DNA of 64,000 nucleotides, taken from contig CAYORX010000001.1 of assembly GCA_964406505.1 (NCBI GenBank), forward strand, positions 1-64,000, written 5' to 3'. Each line of letters opens with the position of its first letter. Within the stretch, counting starts at the first letter, position 1. This DNA is from DTU015 sp964406505 (GTDB lineage Bacteria; Bacillota; Sulfobacillia; Fermentithermobacillales; Fermentithermobacillaceae). Below, piece after piece: positions 26,305 through 36,061 of the stretch. Below the pieces are notes generated by a model. It was not told the DNA's origin. It did not search any database and was given only the letters and a program-made list of their open reading frames with translations. The translations under genes and the position numbers were made by a program.

Positions 26305-28752
26305 GTGAATCCCTTGGAAAAACTAGCGGGAATAATTGTCGATAGACGAAATTTACTGTTTTTATTTTATATCATCGCAATAATCTTTAGCATTTTTTCC
26401 GCGAACTGGGTTAAGGTCGAAAACAACATCGTGTATTATCTAGCTGAAGATAGCAAAACGCGCAAAGGAATTACCGTCATGGATAATGAATTTACTACAT
26501 TCGCTATGGCGGATATCATGATATCTAACATTTCATTTAACCACGCCCAGGAACTTGCAGAAACTATAGCTGAAATAGATGGGATATCTTCAGTGGTGTT
26601 TGAAAACACAGAAAATCACTACAAAAACTCTTCTGCACTTTTTGTTGCACTATTCAAAGGAGAGGATACAGATCCGGTTACTCTTGAAGCTATGGAACAA
26701 GTACGAACCATAGTAGAACCTTACGATTTTTCAATTTCTAGCACAGTGGGCGTAGACTTAGCGGCTGATTTAGCAAAAGATATGGCTTTGATCGGGATTC
26801 TAGCCTCGGTAATTATAGTGGTCGTACTCATATTTACCTCTCAGTCTTACGCTGAAGTACCTGTGCTTCTTGCTACGTTTGGAGTAGCAGCTTTGCTTCA
26901 TTTAGGAACTAATTTTATATTCGGTAAGATTTCTTTTGTGTCAAATTCTGTAGGAGTGCTTCTACAGTTAGCTCTAGCCATTGATTATGCCATAATTCTT
27001 TGTCATCGATTCAACGAGGAACATAAGCATCTTCCTGCTAGAGAGGCAGCTATTTTGGCACTTTCTAAGGCAGTTCCGGAGATATCATCTAGCAGCCTCA
27101 CCACTATGGGGGGTTTGGCGGCTATGGCTTTTATGCAGTTTGGCATAGGTAAAGATCTATCCATAGTTATGATAAAAGCGATTCTTTTGAGCATGCTTTC
27201 GGTTTTTACTTTTATGCCAGGGCTATTAGTCGTGTTTAGTGGTTACATCAATAAAACCGAACACAGAAACTTTATTCCTCGGGTATCGGCCCTAGGTAGG
27301 TTTTCGATTAGGACCCGACGTATTGTGCCACCTATTTTCGCAGTAATCCTGGTTATATCATTTGTTTTGTCCAGTAAATGTCCTTATCTTTTTAGTTTAG
27401 AAGGAATGCGTGCCCATAGAGTGAGCGAAACTCAGCTCGCCAAAGATAGAATCGATGACATTTTTGGGGCTAAAAACATGGTAGCGCTTATCGTTCCCGG
27501 TCGGGATTATCAATCCGAGAAAAAGTTGTTAGCGGTATTGAGTCAGCACGAGGCTGTTGAATCAGTTACCGGACTTGCGAACACAGAAGCTATAGATGGC
27601 TATACGTTAACAGACCCTTTAACGCCAAGACAGTTTTCGGAACTAGCTGATTTAGATTTTGATTGGGCGCAACTTTTGTATTCAGCGTATGCCGTTAATA
27701 ATGAAGATTATGGCAAGGTAATCAGCGGCATTAGCCATTATGGCGTTCCGTTGATAGATATGTACCAATTTTTATATGAACAAGTGATGCAAGGATATAT
27801 GCCCATCGATAACGATTTGATTGAAGAGTTGGAAGAATATAATGAAATGTTGAGTTTTGCGCGTGAACAAATGGAGAGCGAAAACTTTTCTCGAATAGTG
27901 TTACATGTTAATCTGCCTCAAGAAGGACAAGAAACCTACGATTTTTTACACTGGACTTACGACCAAGCAGCTAAATTTTATGATAATGACTTGATATATG
28001 CTGTAGGTGAATCTACAAACGCCTTAGATTTATCTTCAACTTTTGATAAAGACAATTTAATAATCAGTGTTTTGTCTGTATTTTTTGTGATCGTGATTTT
28101 GACTTTTACATTCCAATCTGCTGGACTCCCATTTTTACTCATATCAGTGATTCAAGCCAGTATTTGGATCAATTTTTCTCTGCCATACATTAAAAGTGAA
28201 GGACTTTATTTCCTGGGCTTTTTGTTAGTGTCGTCGATACAGATGGGTGCCAACATCGACTATGCCATAGTGATTACAAGTCGCTATCAATACCTTAAAG
28301 AAAGGATGCCCCGTAACGAAGCGGTGATTGAGGCTTTGACACAAGGTTTTCCAACTGTTATTACCTCAGGTTCAATTTTAGCTGTTGCAGGTCTTCTTAT
28401 CGGATGGATTTCAACCGACGGCACCATAGCAGTTTTTGGGACTTATCTAGGTCAAGGTACGATCATATCTATATTTTTGGTAACCTTTGTTCTTCCACAA
28501 CTGCTTTATATAGGTGATGCTTTAGCTGAACGTACTTCCTTTAAGATAAAAACTCCGCAAATATTCTACAGAACCGAGAAAGAAGTGCGTTTGGCCGGGA
28601 GAATAGACGGGTATGTAAGGGGGAAGATCAAGGCTTATGTAGATGGTACAATTACCGGTGAAATTCGACCAGTGGGAAATAATGATAACTTGCATCGGCG
28701 AGATGATCACTCCCACAAACAAGGTTTAGGCGAGGGAGAAGTTTTACGATGA
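26305..28752 (+). CDS. RND/MMPL-family exporter
   Basis: An 815-residue membrane protein with the two-fold RND layout: one helix, a large outside loop, five or six helices, then the same again. The conserved MMPL motif is seen twice (LALAIDYAIILCHRFNEE around 215-240 and GANIDYAIVITSRYQYL in the second half), with Asp residues that carry protons. Members move lipids, lipopeptides or surface polymers across the membrane. GTG 26305 is chosen because AAGGA lies six bases upstream; an upstream GTG at 26275 is weaker. The stop overlaps the start of the next gene (ATGA), so the exporter and a surface protein are produced together. Confidence 0.9.
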   Translation: MNPLEKLAGIIVDRRNLLFLFYIIAIIFSIFSANWVKVENNIVYYLAEDSKTRKGITVMDNEFTTFAMADIMISNISFNHAQELAETIAEIDGISSVVFENTENHYKNSSALFVALFKGEDTDPVTLEAMEQVRTIVEPYDFSISSTVGVDLAADLAKDMALIGILASVIIVVVLIFTSQSYAEVPVLLATFGVAALLHLGTNFIFGKISFVSNSVGVLLQLALAIDYAIILCHRFNEEHKHLPAREAAILALSKAVPEISSSSLTTMGGLAAMAFMQFGIGKDLSIVMIKAILLSMLSVFTFMPGLLVVFSGYINKTEHRNFIPRVSALGRFSIRTRRIVPPIFAVILVISFVLSSKCPYLFSLEGMRAHRVSETQLAKDRIDDIFGAKNMVALIVPGRDYQSEKKLLAVLSQHEAVESVTGLANTEAIDGYTLTDPLTPRQFSELADLDFDWAQLLYSAYAVNNEDYGKVISGISHYGVPLIDMYQFLYEQVMQGYMPIDNDLIEELEEYNEMLSFAREQMESENFSRIVLHVNLPQEGQETYDFLHWTYDQAAKFYDNDLIYAVGESTNALDLSSTFDKDNLIISVLSVFFVIVILTFTFQSAGLPFLLISVIQASIWINFSLPYIKSEGLYFLGFLLVSSIQMGANIDYAIVITSRYQYLKERMPRNEAVIEALTQGFPTVITSGSILAVAGLLIGWISTDGTIAVFGTYLGQGTIISIFLVTFVLPQLLYIGDALAERTSFKIKTPQIFYRTEKEVRLAGRIDGYVRGKIKAYVDGTITGEIRPVGNNDNLHRRDDHSHKQGLGEGEVLR

Positions 28753-31700
28753 AAAGATTTAAAATTACCGCACTATTGGTTGTAGCAACCATATTATTTT
28801 CTCCCGTTTTTTGTGTTCACGCCTCTTCTGAAACCATATATGTTTTTAATGCAAATGATCTCGATAACCTTGCAAAAAATTGTTCCTTTGATAAGTGGTC
28901 TAAGGGCAAAACTGTGGTTTTAAAGCGAGATATTGATTTGCGCGGCAAAACCTTTACTCCCGTCCCCATATTTTGCGGTACATTTGATGGGCAAGGCTAT
29001 GTTATTAAAGGATTATCTATAGACACAGGAGGGTCGAATCAAGGCCTTTTCAGGTATCTTGCAAAAGACGGGATCATAAAAAACCTGTCGGTTGAAGGAA
29101 CAGTTATTTCTCAAGGCGACAGAAGCAATATCGGTGGAATAGTCGGTAACAATGAGGGTATTTTAGAAAACTGCAAGTTCTCGGGATACGTAAAAGCTAA
29201 CAGCAATGTTGGGGGTGTTGTAGGCATAAACGGTGATTCCGGCGCGATAATCGATTGTTTTGCAGATGCGATGATTCATGGCAAAGGTGCCGTAGGTGCA
29301 ATAGCGGGGTATAATACCGGTACTATTTTGCGTTGCCGTAACGAATCTAGCGTAAATACGGCGGTTGAAGAACAAACTTTAAACCTTGAAAATTTAACTA
29401 TAGATGAAATCGTTCCGCTGAGAAGTTTTGTAGACGCTATCGATATTGGAGGAATAGTCGGGATTAACATAGGTACAGTGCAAAACTCCGAAAATAGTGG
29501 CACTGTTGGCTATCCTCATGTTGGTAGAAATGTAGGAGGTATTGTAGGCAGGCAAAGCGGTTATCTTGTAGGATGTTTGAATAAAGGCAAGGTATATGGA
29601 AGAGAAAGTGTAGGCGGGATAGTGGGGCTGATGGAACCCCATGTGTCTACACCGGTAGCTCCGTCCCAAGTTAAATTATTGCAAACTGAATTAAATCGTC
29701 TGCAATCTTCGATTACAAAACTTTTAGATGATGTGCAGCATACATCTGATACGTTGGACAAAACCTTACCCGAAGTCCAAAAGAACTTCGACAGCACCGG
29801 GAAGCATGCTGAATCTTTGATTAATCAACTAGAAGATATTTTAAATCAAACGATAGAAGAGGTAAATAGAGTTAGTTCGGTAGTAGCAGAGACTATGGAA
29901 AAATTAAGTCCTATCGTAGATAAACTTTCAGACGTGGTGGATGATATGAACAGAGCTATGGGATCTTTGCAAAATGCTTTATATTATTTTGAGCGAGTTT
30001 CGGGTAAAATGACCGAACTAGAGAGGTACTACCAAGATTTGTCCAAAGCTATGGGGCCTGCCATCCAGGAATTTAAAGAATCTGGCAAGGAACTTGAAGA
30101 TGCTTTTGAGGAGTTAGAGAAGATTTTTCAATTGTTAGGGAGCCTAGACGGCGACGAAATAGATTTGGAAAAAATAATTGAAATATTGCGTGATCCTGCC
30201 TTAGTTAATGCTATGGAGCATTTGGGTAATGCTGCAAGGCGTATAAGAACGGCGGTTGAACTTTTAGAGGGTGCCAAAGAACCTTTAGAGAAAATTTTAA
30301 AAGTTTTGGGCGAGATAGGAAAATTTATTGACAAGGCACTGCCCTATTTACGGAAAACTATAGGACAGTTTGAGGACGCTATGCAGCCGGTGCCTCGTTT
30401 GCTTCGTGATATATCTCGGCTTTTAAAAGACTTATCGGGAAAGGTAGAAATAGAATTTGTAACAACCGATGAGGAATTTAAAAAAACGAAGGAAAATCTT
30501 TTCGAGTCTATAGAAGGTCTGTCGGATACCTTGTTTGCGCTAATGGATATTTTGAAACAAGAAACCGATATTTTGCTCGATGATTTTCAACAAGTAAGCG
30601 ATCAAACTTTTCTCATCATTGATATGGTGCTAAGTCTTATGGATGAAGTAGGTTCAGGGCAAGCAGAACTAGATGAGGTTTTTCAGGATGTTTCTCAGCA
30701 CGGTGTTGATGATAACGCTAAAGGTAAGATCAGCGACTGCAAAAATTTTGGCACAATTGAAGGAGACACGAATGCCGGTGGTATTGCAGGCGCGGTTGGA
30801 TTTGAAATTCTTATGGATAATGAAAACAAGCTTAACATCAAGGACAAACCACTTTTTAGTATCGTATTTAAGGCGCGTGCCGTCATAACAAATTGCGAAA
30901 GCAACAGCAAAATCACAGGAAAAAAGAACAATGTAGGCGGTATTGTGGGCTCTATGGATATAGGTTTCGTTAAAAATTGTGTTGCATCAGGTAGTGTACA
31001 AAGCAGTGAAGGTCATTATGTAGGGGGTATTGCAGGTCAATCTCGTAGTGCTATTCATTTCGGTTATTCTAAATGTGTCCTTAAAGGAGATAATTACGTA
31101 GGTGGAATTGTAGGGCTAGGTCAAGAGGTCATAGATTGTCGTTCTATTGTGAACATCGAAAACGCTAAAGCTTACCTAGGTGCTATAGCGGGCTATATAG
31201 AACGGGGTAACATTGTAAGGGGCAATTATTTTGTAAGCGATGTTTTAGCAGCAATTGACGGCATTAGTTATGCAGGTAAGGCAGAGCCGATACCTTACGA
31301 AAAGTTTATAGATATTGAAGGACTGCCGGAAATTTTTAGAGAATTTAAAGTGAGTTTTTGGGCCGACGACAGACTTGTAGATGCTATTACGTTTGAGTAT
31401 GGCGGTTCGATTGATGAGAAGGACATACCTAAGGTTCCCCAAAAACAAGGCTATTATGGAAGATGGAACGGATTAACCACTCAAAATCTTACTTTAGACG
31501 TTGAAGTATTAGCAGAATATTTTCCGTATCAAACCATAATTGAAAGCGAAGAAAAAAGAGAAGGACCTTTGTCAGTGGTGTTGGTCGAAGGCCAATTTAC
31601 AGATAATGATCGTCTATCATTGGTTCAAGTGACCCAAAACGAGCGAACACCTATTAATGATGCGAATGATGAGTTCGACGAAAGTAAGTTTCTTGAAAAA

Positions 31701-32012
31701 TGGCGTGTCGTAATTCCTGATGATGGTGCTCTCTCCCATAGCATTCGGTTTATTCCGCCTAGTTCAAAAAGTCGTTTGGCAGTGTATGTTTTGGAAGAAA
31801 ACGAATGGGTTGAGGCGAAAACTAAACGAGATGGCAAATATATGGTGTTTACTGCAGATGGGAATACCGTAACTTTTGCGGTAATTCAAGTAGGTTTTGC
31901 TTATGAGAACTACGCAGTCTCAGCGGGTGTAATCGTTATGATTGGCGTTGCTACATTGTGTTTCCTCACAAGACGGCGCAAAACTATTGCATCGAATTTG
32001 ACCGAATCATAA
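28749..32012 (+). CDS. Large membrane-anchored surface protein with GLUG repeats and coiled coil
   Basis: A 1087-residue exported protein. It has a signal peptide (1-25), GLUG-type NVGGIVG repeats at about 127, 153, 233, 261 and 287, then a long helical region of about 310-640 rich in Leu, Glu and Lys that should form a coiled coil, then four more GLUG repeats at about 676, 728, 757 and 783. A Listeria-Bacteroides-type (InlB-like) repeat is likely at about 868-924, and a C-terminal membrane helix with a basic RRRK tail is at about 1053-1075. The GLUG blocks sandwich the coil. It is translationally coupled to the RND exporter, so it may be cargo, partner or receptor for it. No enzymatic motif is visible. 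Confidence 0.85.
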   Translation: MKRFKITALLVVATILFSPVFCVHASSETIYVFNANDLDNLAKNCSFDKWSKGKTVVLKRDIDLRGKTFTPVPIFCGTFDGQGYVIKGLSIDTGGSNQGLFRYLAKDGIIKNLSVEGTVISQGDRSNIGGIVGNNEGILENCKFSGYVKANSNVGGVVGINGDSGAIIDCFADAMIHGKGAVGAIAGYNTGTILRCRNESSVNTAVEEQTLNLENLTIDEIVPLRSFVDAIDIGGIVGINIGTVQNSENSGTVGYPHVGRNVGGIVGRQSGYLVGCLNKGKVYGRESVGGIVGLMEPHVSTPVAPSQVKLLQTELNRLQSSITKLLDDVQHTSDTLDKTLPEVQKNFDSTGKHAESLINQLEDILNQTIEEVNRVSSVVAETMEKLSPIVDKLSDVVDDMNRAMGSLQNALYYFERVSGKMTELERYYQDLSKAMGPAIQEFKESGKELEDAFEELEKIFQLLGSLDGDEIDLEKIIEILRDPALVNAMEHLGNAARRIRTAVELLEGAKEPLEKILKVLGEIGKFIDKALPYLRKTIGQFEDAMQPVPRLLRDISRLLKDLSGKVEIEFVTTDEEFKKTKENLFESIEGLSDTLFALMDILKQETDILLDDFQQVSDQTFLIIDMVLSLMDEVGSGQAELDEVFQDVSQHGVDDNAKGKISDCKNFGTIEGDTNAGGIAGAVGFEILMDNENKLNIKDKPLFSIVFKARAVITNCESNSKITGKKNNVGGIVGSMDIGFVKNCVASGSVQSSEGHYVGGIAGQSRSAIHFGYSKCVLKGDNYVGGIVGLGQEVIDCRSIVNIENAKAYLGAIAGYIERGNIVRGNYFVSDVLAAIDGISYAGKAEPIPYEKFIDIEGLPEIFREFKVSFWADDRLVDAITFEYGGSIDEKDIPKVPQKQGYYGRWNGLTTQNLTLDVEVLAEYFPYQTIIESEEKREGPLSVVLVEGQFTDNDRLSLVQVTQNERTPINDANDEFDESKFLEKWRVVIPDDGALSHSIRFIPPSSKSRLAVYVLEENEWVEAKTKRDGKYMVFTADGNTVTFAVIQVGFAYENYAVSAGVIVMIGVATLCFLTRRRKTIASNLTES

Positions 32013-32062
32013 CCCGATAGTATAATTTTTCCCCGAAGATATATTGTTGGGAGGGAGCCTTA

Positions 32063-32554
32063 ATGTTTAGGGTTGGAGACAAAGTAGTATATCCCATGCA
32101 TGGGGCGGGGTCTATTGGTGGAATCGAGCAAAAAGAAATTCTCGGTAAAACTCATAGGTACTATATCCTTCATCTTCCCATTAGCGATATGAAAGTTATG
32201 ATTCCTATCGACAGCACGGGAGAAGTTGGGCTAAGACGTGTGATTGATTCGGCTGAAGCACAAGAAGTTTTAGCGGTTTTGAGCCAGGAACCTACCCCTA
32301 TGTCATCCAATTGGAACAGGCGATATCACAACAATCTACAGGAACTAAAAAGCGGTGATATATTTAAAGTTGCTGCAGTTGTTAGAAATCTTGCAGCTAG
32401 GGATCGAGAAAAAGGATTGTCTGCAAATGAGCGCAAGATGTTTGAAAACGCAAAACAAATCCTAATATCAGAGCTCGCGTTAGTTGGAGATTGGGACGAA
32501 GAAGAAATTAATACCATAGTACAAAAAAAGCTATTTCAGGGTGGAGGCACTTGA
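32063..32554 (+). CDS. CarD-family transcriptional regulator
   Basis: A 163-residue protein with the CarD/CdnL N-terminal RNA polymerase-interacting domain (FRVGDKVVYPMHGAGSI) and a helical C-terminal domain (RDREKGLSANERKMFENAKQIL). Members bind the beta subunit of RNA polymerase and stabilise open promoter complexes. TTGGGAGGGAG gives a strong ribosome site. The stop is at 32552-32554 and the next gene (MFS carrier) starts at 32555, so it appears co-transcribed. It follows the surface protein gene by 50 bases. Confidence 0.92.
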   Translation: MFRVGDKVVYPMHGAGSIGGIEQKEILGKTHRYYILHLPISDMKVMIPIDSTGEVGLRRVIDSAEAQEVLAVLSQEPTPMSSNWNRRYHNNLQELKSGDIFKVAAVVRNLAARDREKGLSANERKMFENAKQILISELALVGDWDEEEINTIVQKKLFQGGGT

Positions 32555-33826
32555 ATGCAGAAGCAGACGCAGAAAAAATCTTGGGTAATCGGTGTAATTA
32601 TTTTGTCTTTAGGGTGGTTTTTGGTGTACGCTACCAGAACTGCTTTATCGTCGGCCCTTAAGGATATTGGCGATTTTTGGTCGCTTTCTGAAGGGTTTTT
32701 AGGTATTCTTTCCTCATCATTTTTCGTATCCTATGCACTGTTACAGGTTCCTACCGGTATTTTGGCAGATAAGTTTGGTGCCCGTAAAATGATAGTTATC
32801 GGATTTGCGGTTCAGGCGGTTGGCCTGCTTCTTGGCGTATTGTCACGCAGTCCATATCAATTTCTTTTCGCAAGGGTATTGACAGGTGCAGGTCAAGCTT
32901 CTTATTTTGCCTGCCAGCAAGCTATAATCTTCTTTATGTTGCCCCCAAAAAGGCGAGCAAGAGGTGTTGCAATGACTACCGCCGGTGCAGGCATGGGTAG
33001 CGCAGCTGGTTTCGTTCTAGGCAAATTCCTATCATCTTCTACTTTAGGCTGGAAAATGCCATTTGTCGTTCTTACATTTTTAGCGGGCGTGTACATTGCA
33101 ATTGTAATTAAAGGTGTACCCGAACCCCCGTTTGGCCGTGAAAAGGTATCTAAACGAATGGGCGAAAAAAATGTTATAGCTGATAAATACACGACGCGCT
33201 TACGGTGGGAATACTTGGGATTCATGGCAATTTGCCATTTTCTCACTATGTATAGCTTCAACTTGATGCTTAGTTGGTTGCCGTACTATTTAGAAGCTGT
33301 TAGAGGATTCGAAAGCAGTCTATCTGCAATAATACCGGTGGTCATGCCCCTAATAATGGCTCCATCAGCCGTTATATGGGGAGCCGCTGCGGATAAACGT
33401 AAAAGCAGAGATTTCGTACTGTGGATTTGTTTGCCTATAGCAGGACTTGCTATCATAACTATTCCCGCCATGGCAACTCCTTTCTTGGTCGCGCTAAGTT
33501 TAGTTTTCTATGGCATGACAGGGAAATTAGTGTTTGACCCCGTTTTAACTACTGCCGTTTCAGAGAATGCACCACCAAATGCTCATGGTTCTTTCTTGGC
33601 GACCTTCAACCTTGCTGCAAGTTTGTCAATGGTTATTGCCCCTTCAGCTACCGGATTCATTGCCCAGAAATTTGGAAGTTTCGATGTAAGTTTCTTTATG
33701 GCCGGGGCGTTTCATTTCGCGGCTTTATTTGCGTTTATTCAAGCCAAGCGCAGTTTGCAAAAACTTCACTCGTTTAACTTTGATTCAGCAAAAACCACAT
33801 ACCAACATAATGAAGCAGTATCTTAG
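32555..33826 (+). CDS. Major facilitator superfamily transporter
   Basis: A 423-residue carrier with 12 predicted membrane helices. MFS motif A appears as DKFGARK between helices 2 and 3, followed by an arginine-bearing RVLTGAGQA helix. The second half has a DKRKSRDF loop in the equivalent place. The type resembles organic-acid/anion carriers of the phthalate/glucarate (ACS) branch, but the substrate cannot be called. GGTGGAGG lies before ATG 32555, which abuts the CarD stop. Likely part of a CarD-MFS-flavoprotein-amidase group. Confidence 0.9.
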   Translation: MQKQTQKKSWVIGVIILSLGWFLVYATRTALSSALKDIGDFWSLSEGFLGILSSSFFVSYALLQVPTGILADKFGARKMIVIGFAVQAVGLLLGVLSRSPYQFLFARVLTGAGQASYFACQQAIIFFMLPPKRRARGVAMTTAGAGMGSAAGFVLGKFLSSSTLGWKMPFVVLTFLAGVYIAIVIKGVPEPPFGREKVSKRMGEKNVIADKYTTRLRWEYLGFMAICHFLTMYSFNLMLSWLPYYLEAVRGFESSLSAIIPVVMPLIMAPSAVIWGAAADKRKSRDFVLWICLPIAGLAIITIPAMATPFLVALSLVFYGMTGKLVFDPVLTTAVSENAPPNAHGSFLATFNLAASLSMVIAPSATGFIAQKFGSFDVSFFMAGAFHFAALFAFIQAKRSLQKLHSFNFDSAKTTYQHNEAVS

Positions 33827-33860
33827 TTGTCAGTAGATGAATATAAAAGAGTGATCTAAA

Positions 33861-34544
33861 ATGAAACCAATTGAAATTTTAGCAATCCAAGGAAGCCCTA
33901 GACGCAATGGTAATTCTGATAGGTTATTAGATGTTTTCATAAATGAATTCAAAGCTAGAATGTTATGCTCGGAAATTGAGGTAATGAGGTCTGGAATGGA
34001 CATCGCGCCTTGTTTAGGGTGCGATAAATGTATAAGCGGCAGCTGTATCCAAAAAGATTCGATGCAAGAGATATATGGGAAATTCAAAACGGTAGATGCG
34101 ATAGTTTTAGCGGCTCCAGCATATTTCTATGGTTTTCCGGCACATGTAAAAGCTATGATCGATCGCTGTCAATTATTTTATAACCTAAAGTATCGGCGGA
34201 AACTAGTTTGGAGGAAGGACCAGGGTTATGGGGCACTTTTAGCTTGCGGGGCTAGCAATGGACATGCTTTATTTGATGGTATGAATTCATGCGCCAAATA
34301 TTGGTACGACGCGCTTGATCTTAAATTTGCAGGGAAAGTAGTTGTGAGGGGAGTAGATAAGCCCGGAGAGATTTGGCACCACGCTAACGCTTTTGAGGAA
34401 ACTAAAACCCTTGCGGCAAAAATTGCTAGTGCCCTTTCATTTCGAACACAGACTATCACGAGCGTAAACAATGGGATATCGTCTAGAAAACCGGAAGAAA
34501 AAGGAGGATGTAAAGCATGGCCCAAGGGAATACCGGGTCGATAG
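33861..34544 (+). CDS. NAD(P)H-dependent FMN reductase/flavodoxin-fold protein with 4-Cys motif
   Basis: A 227-residue flavodoxin-fold protein. The phosphate-binding loop QGSPRRNGNSDRLL at about 10-23 binds FMN. A compact CX2CX2CX4C cluster (Cys51, Cys54, Cys57, Cys62) resembles the 4Fe-4S motif of iron-sulfur flavoproteins. AAPAYFYGFPAHVKAMIDR is the usual second flavin motif. The last 27 bases overlap the start of the amidase, indicating co-translation. Likely an oxidoreductase passing electrons in an anaerobe; the partner is unknown. Confidence 0.86.
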   Translation: MKPIEILAIQGSPRRNGNSDRLLDVFINEFKARMLCSEIEVMRSGMDIAPCLGCDKCISGSCIQKDSMQEIYGKFKTVDAIVLAAPAYFYGFPAHVKAMIDRCQLFYNLKYRRKLVWRKDQGYGALLACGASNGHALFDGMNSCAKYWYDALDLKFAGKVVVRGVDKPGEIWHHANAFEETKTLAAKIASALSFRTQTITSVNNGISSRKPEEKGGCKAWPKGIPGR

Positions 34545-36013
34545 ATTTAAATGAGTGTAACAGTAAAAAAGATTATGCGCGGGAATTTGTAATAGATGCA
34601 ACGGTGAGAAAACTGCAAGAAGCGATGGCGTTACGCAGATTTACTTCTGTGGATATTGTTGAAGCGTATATACAGCGTATATCTCTTTATGATAAACAAG
34701 GCCCTGCACTTAATTCGGTTTTGGAGTTAAATCCGGAAGCGTTGTTTATCGCCCAAGCGTTAGATGTTGAACGGGCTCGTAAGGGACCGAGGGGGGCTTT
34801 GCACGGAATACCTGTTTTGGTGAAAGACAGTGTAAACACGGCCGATATGATGCATACTAGCGCGGGTTCACTAGCCCTTGCTAATTCGTACGCAAGAAAA
34901 GATTCTTTTGTGGCGAGGAAGTTGCGTGAAGCAGGGGCTATTATACTAGGCAAGGTCAATATGACGGAGTGGGCAAATTTTATGGCGGATAAAATGCCCG
35001 GCGGTTATAGTTCCCGTGGAGGACAGGTGCTTAACCCATATGGTCCTGGTGTTTACAGTCCTGGGGGTTCCAGTTCGGGATCTGCCGTAGCGGTAGCCGC
35101 AAGTTTTGTACCGGTGTCAATAGGTACTGAAACGTCGGGGTCCATTCTAAGTCCTGCCCACGCAAACTCGGTGGTCGGTATAAAACCGACAGTTGGTTTG
35201 TTGAGCCGTGCAGGAATAATTCCTATTTCCCATATCCAAGACACACCTGGTCCTTTTGGCAAAACCGTCGAAGATGCCACGATTCTTCTTGGTGCTTTAA
35301 CTGGAATCGATGAGGAAGATGTAGCGACGTGGGCTAGCGAAGGAAAAGCATTTGGCGATTACACCCAGTTTCTTGATAAGGATGGTCTAAAAAATGCTCG
35401 GATAGGTTTTCCCCGTTCATCTTTAGAAAATATTGATGAAGAATCACGCTCCATTATTGCCGCTGTAGAAGAAGTTTTCAAAGACGGCGGTGCGAAGCTG
35501 ATAGATATTCCTTCTCTTTCGCCAGGGCATTGGAGAATTACCAGTTTGATTTACGAGTTCAAACCAGCTATAAATAAGTACTTGTCGCAGTTGTCACCCA
35601 ATGTACCCGTACACTCTCTTAAAGAACTGATAGAATTTAATGACAGTCAGCCTGACAAGATGTTGAAATACGGTCAGGCGGTTTTACTACAGTCGGAAAA
35701 TACTAGCGGGACTCTTACTGAATCAGAATACATAGCGGCAAGAACCGAAGGGGAACGTGCTTCCAGGAAAAGTATTGATTCTATACTTGATGAACAGCAG
35801 TTAGATGCCATATTGTTCCCGCAAATTATGAATTCTCCTATTTCGGCTGAAGCAGGCTATCCCTCTGTAACTGTACCTGTGGGCTATACAATAAAGAACA
35901 AGCCCGTCGGTGTAACTTTTGCTGCAAGCGCTTATTCTGAACCCGTGCTTATAAAACTTGCTTATGCTTTTGAGCAACTTATTCAAGCCCGTAGGCCTCC
36001 GAAATTGGTATAA
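34517..36013 (+). CDS. Amidase, amidase-signature family
   Basis: A 498-residue hydrolase with the Ser-cis-Ser-Lys triad: Lys100 in VLVKDSVN, the GGSSSGSAVAVAASF loop from about 182 and GTETSGSI around 203. The C-terminal LKLAYAFEQ-type helix ends the family domain. It would cleave a small amide or an aryl/peptidyl amide in the cytoplasm. AGGAGG is nine bases before the ATG, inside the 3' end of the flavoprotein gene. There are no GatB or GatC genes nearby, so this is not a tRNA amidotransferase subunit. Confidence 0.92.
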   Translation: MAQGNTGSIDLNECNSKKDYAREFVIDATVRKLQEAMALRRFTSVDIVEAYIQRISLYDKQGPALNSVLELNPEALFIAQALDVERARKGPRGALHGIPVLVKDSVNTADMMHTSAGSLALANSYARKDSFVARKLREAGAIILGKVNMTEWANFMADKMPGGYSSRGGQVLNPYGPGVYSPGGSSSGSAVAVAASFVPVSIGTETSGSILSPAHANSVVGIKPTVGLLSRAGIIPISHIQDTPGPFGKTVEDATILLGALTGIDEEDVATWASEGKAFGDYTQFLDKDGLKNARIGFPRSSLENIDEESRSIIAAVEEVFKDGGAKLIDIPSLSPGHWRITSLIYEFKPAINKYLSQLSPNVPVHSLKELIEFNDSQPDKMLKYGQAVLLQSENTSGTLTESEYIAARTEGERASRKSIDSILDEQQLDAILFPQIMNSPISAEAGYPSVTVPVGYTIKNKPVGVTFAASAYSEPVLIKLAYAFEQLIQARRPPKLV

Positions 36014-36061
36014 AGTAATTCCGGCAATTCGGTTAGCGGTCGCGTAGGGATTAGATTTTGA

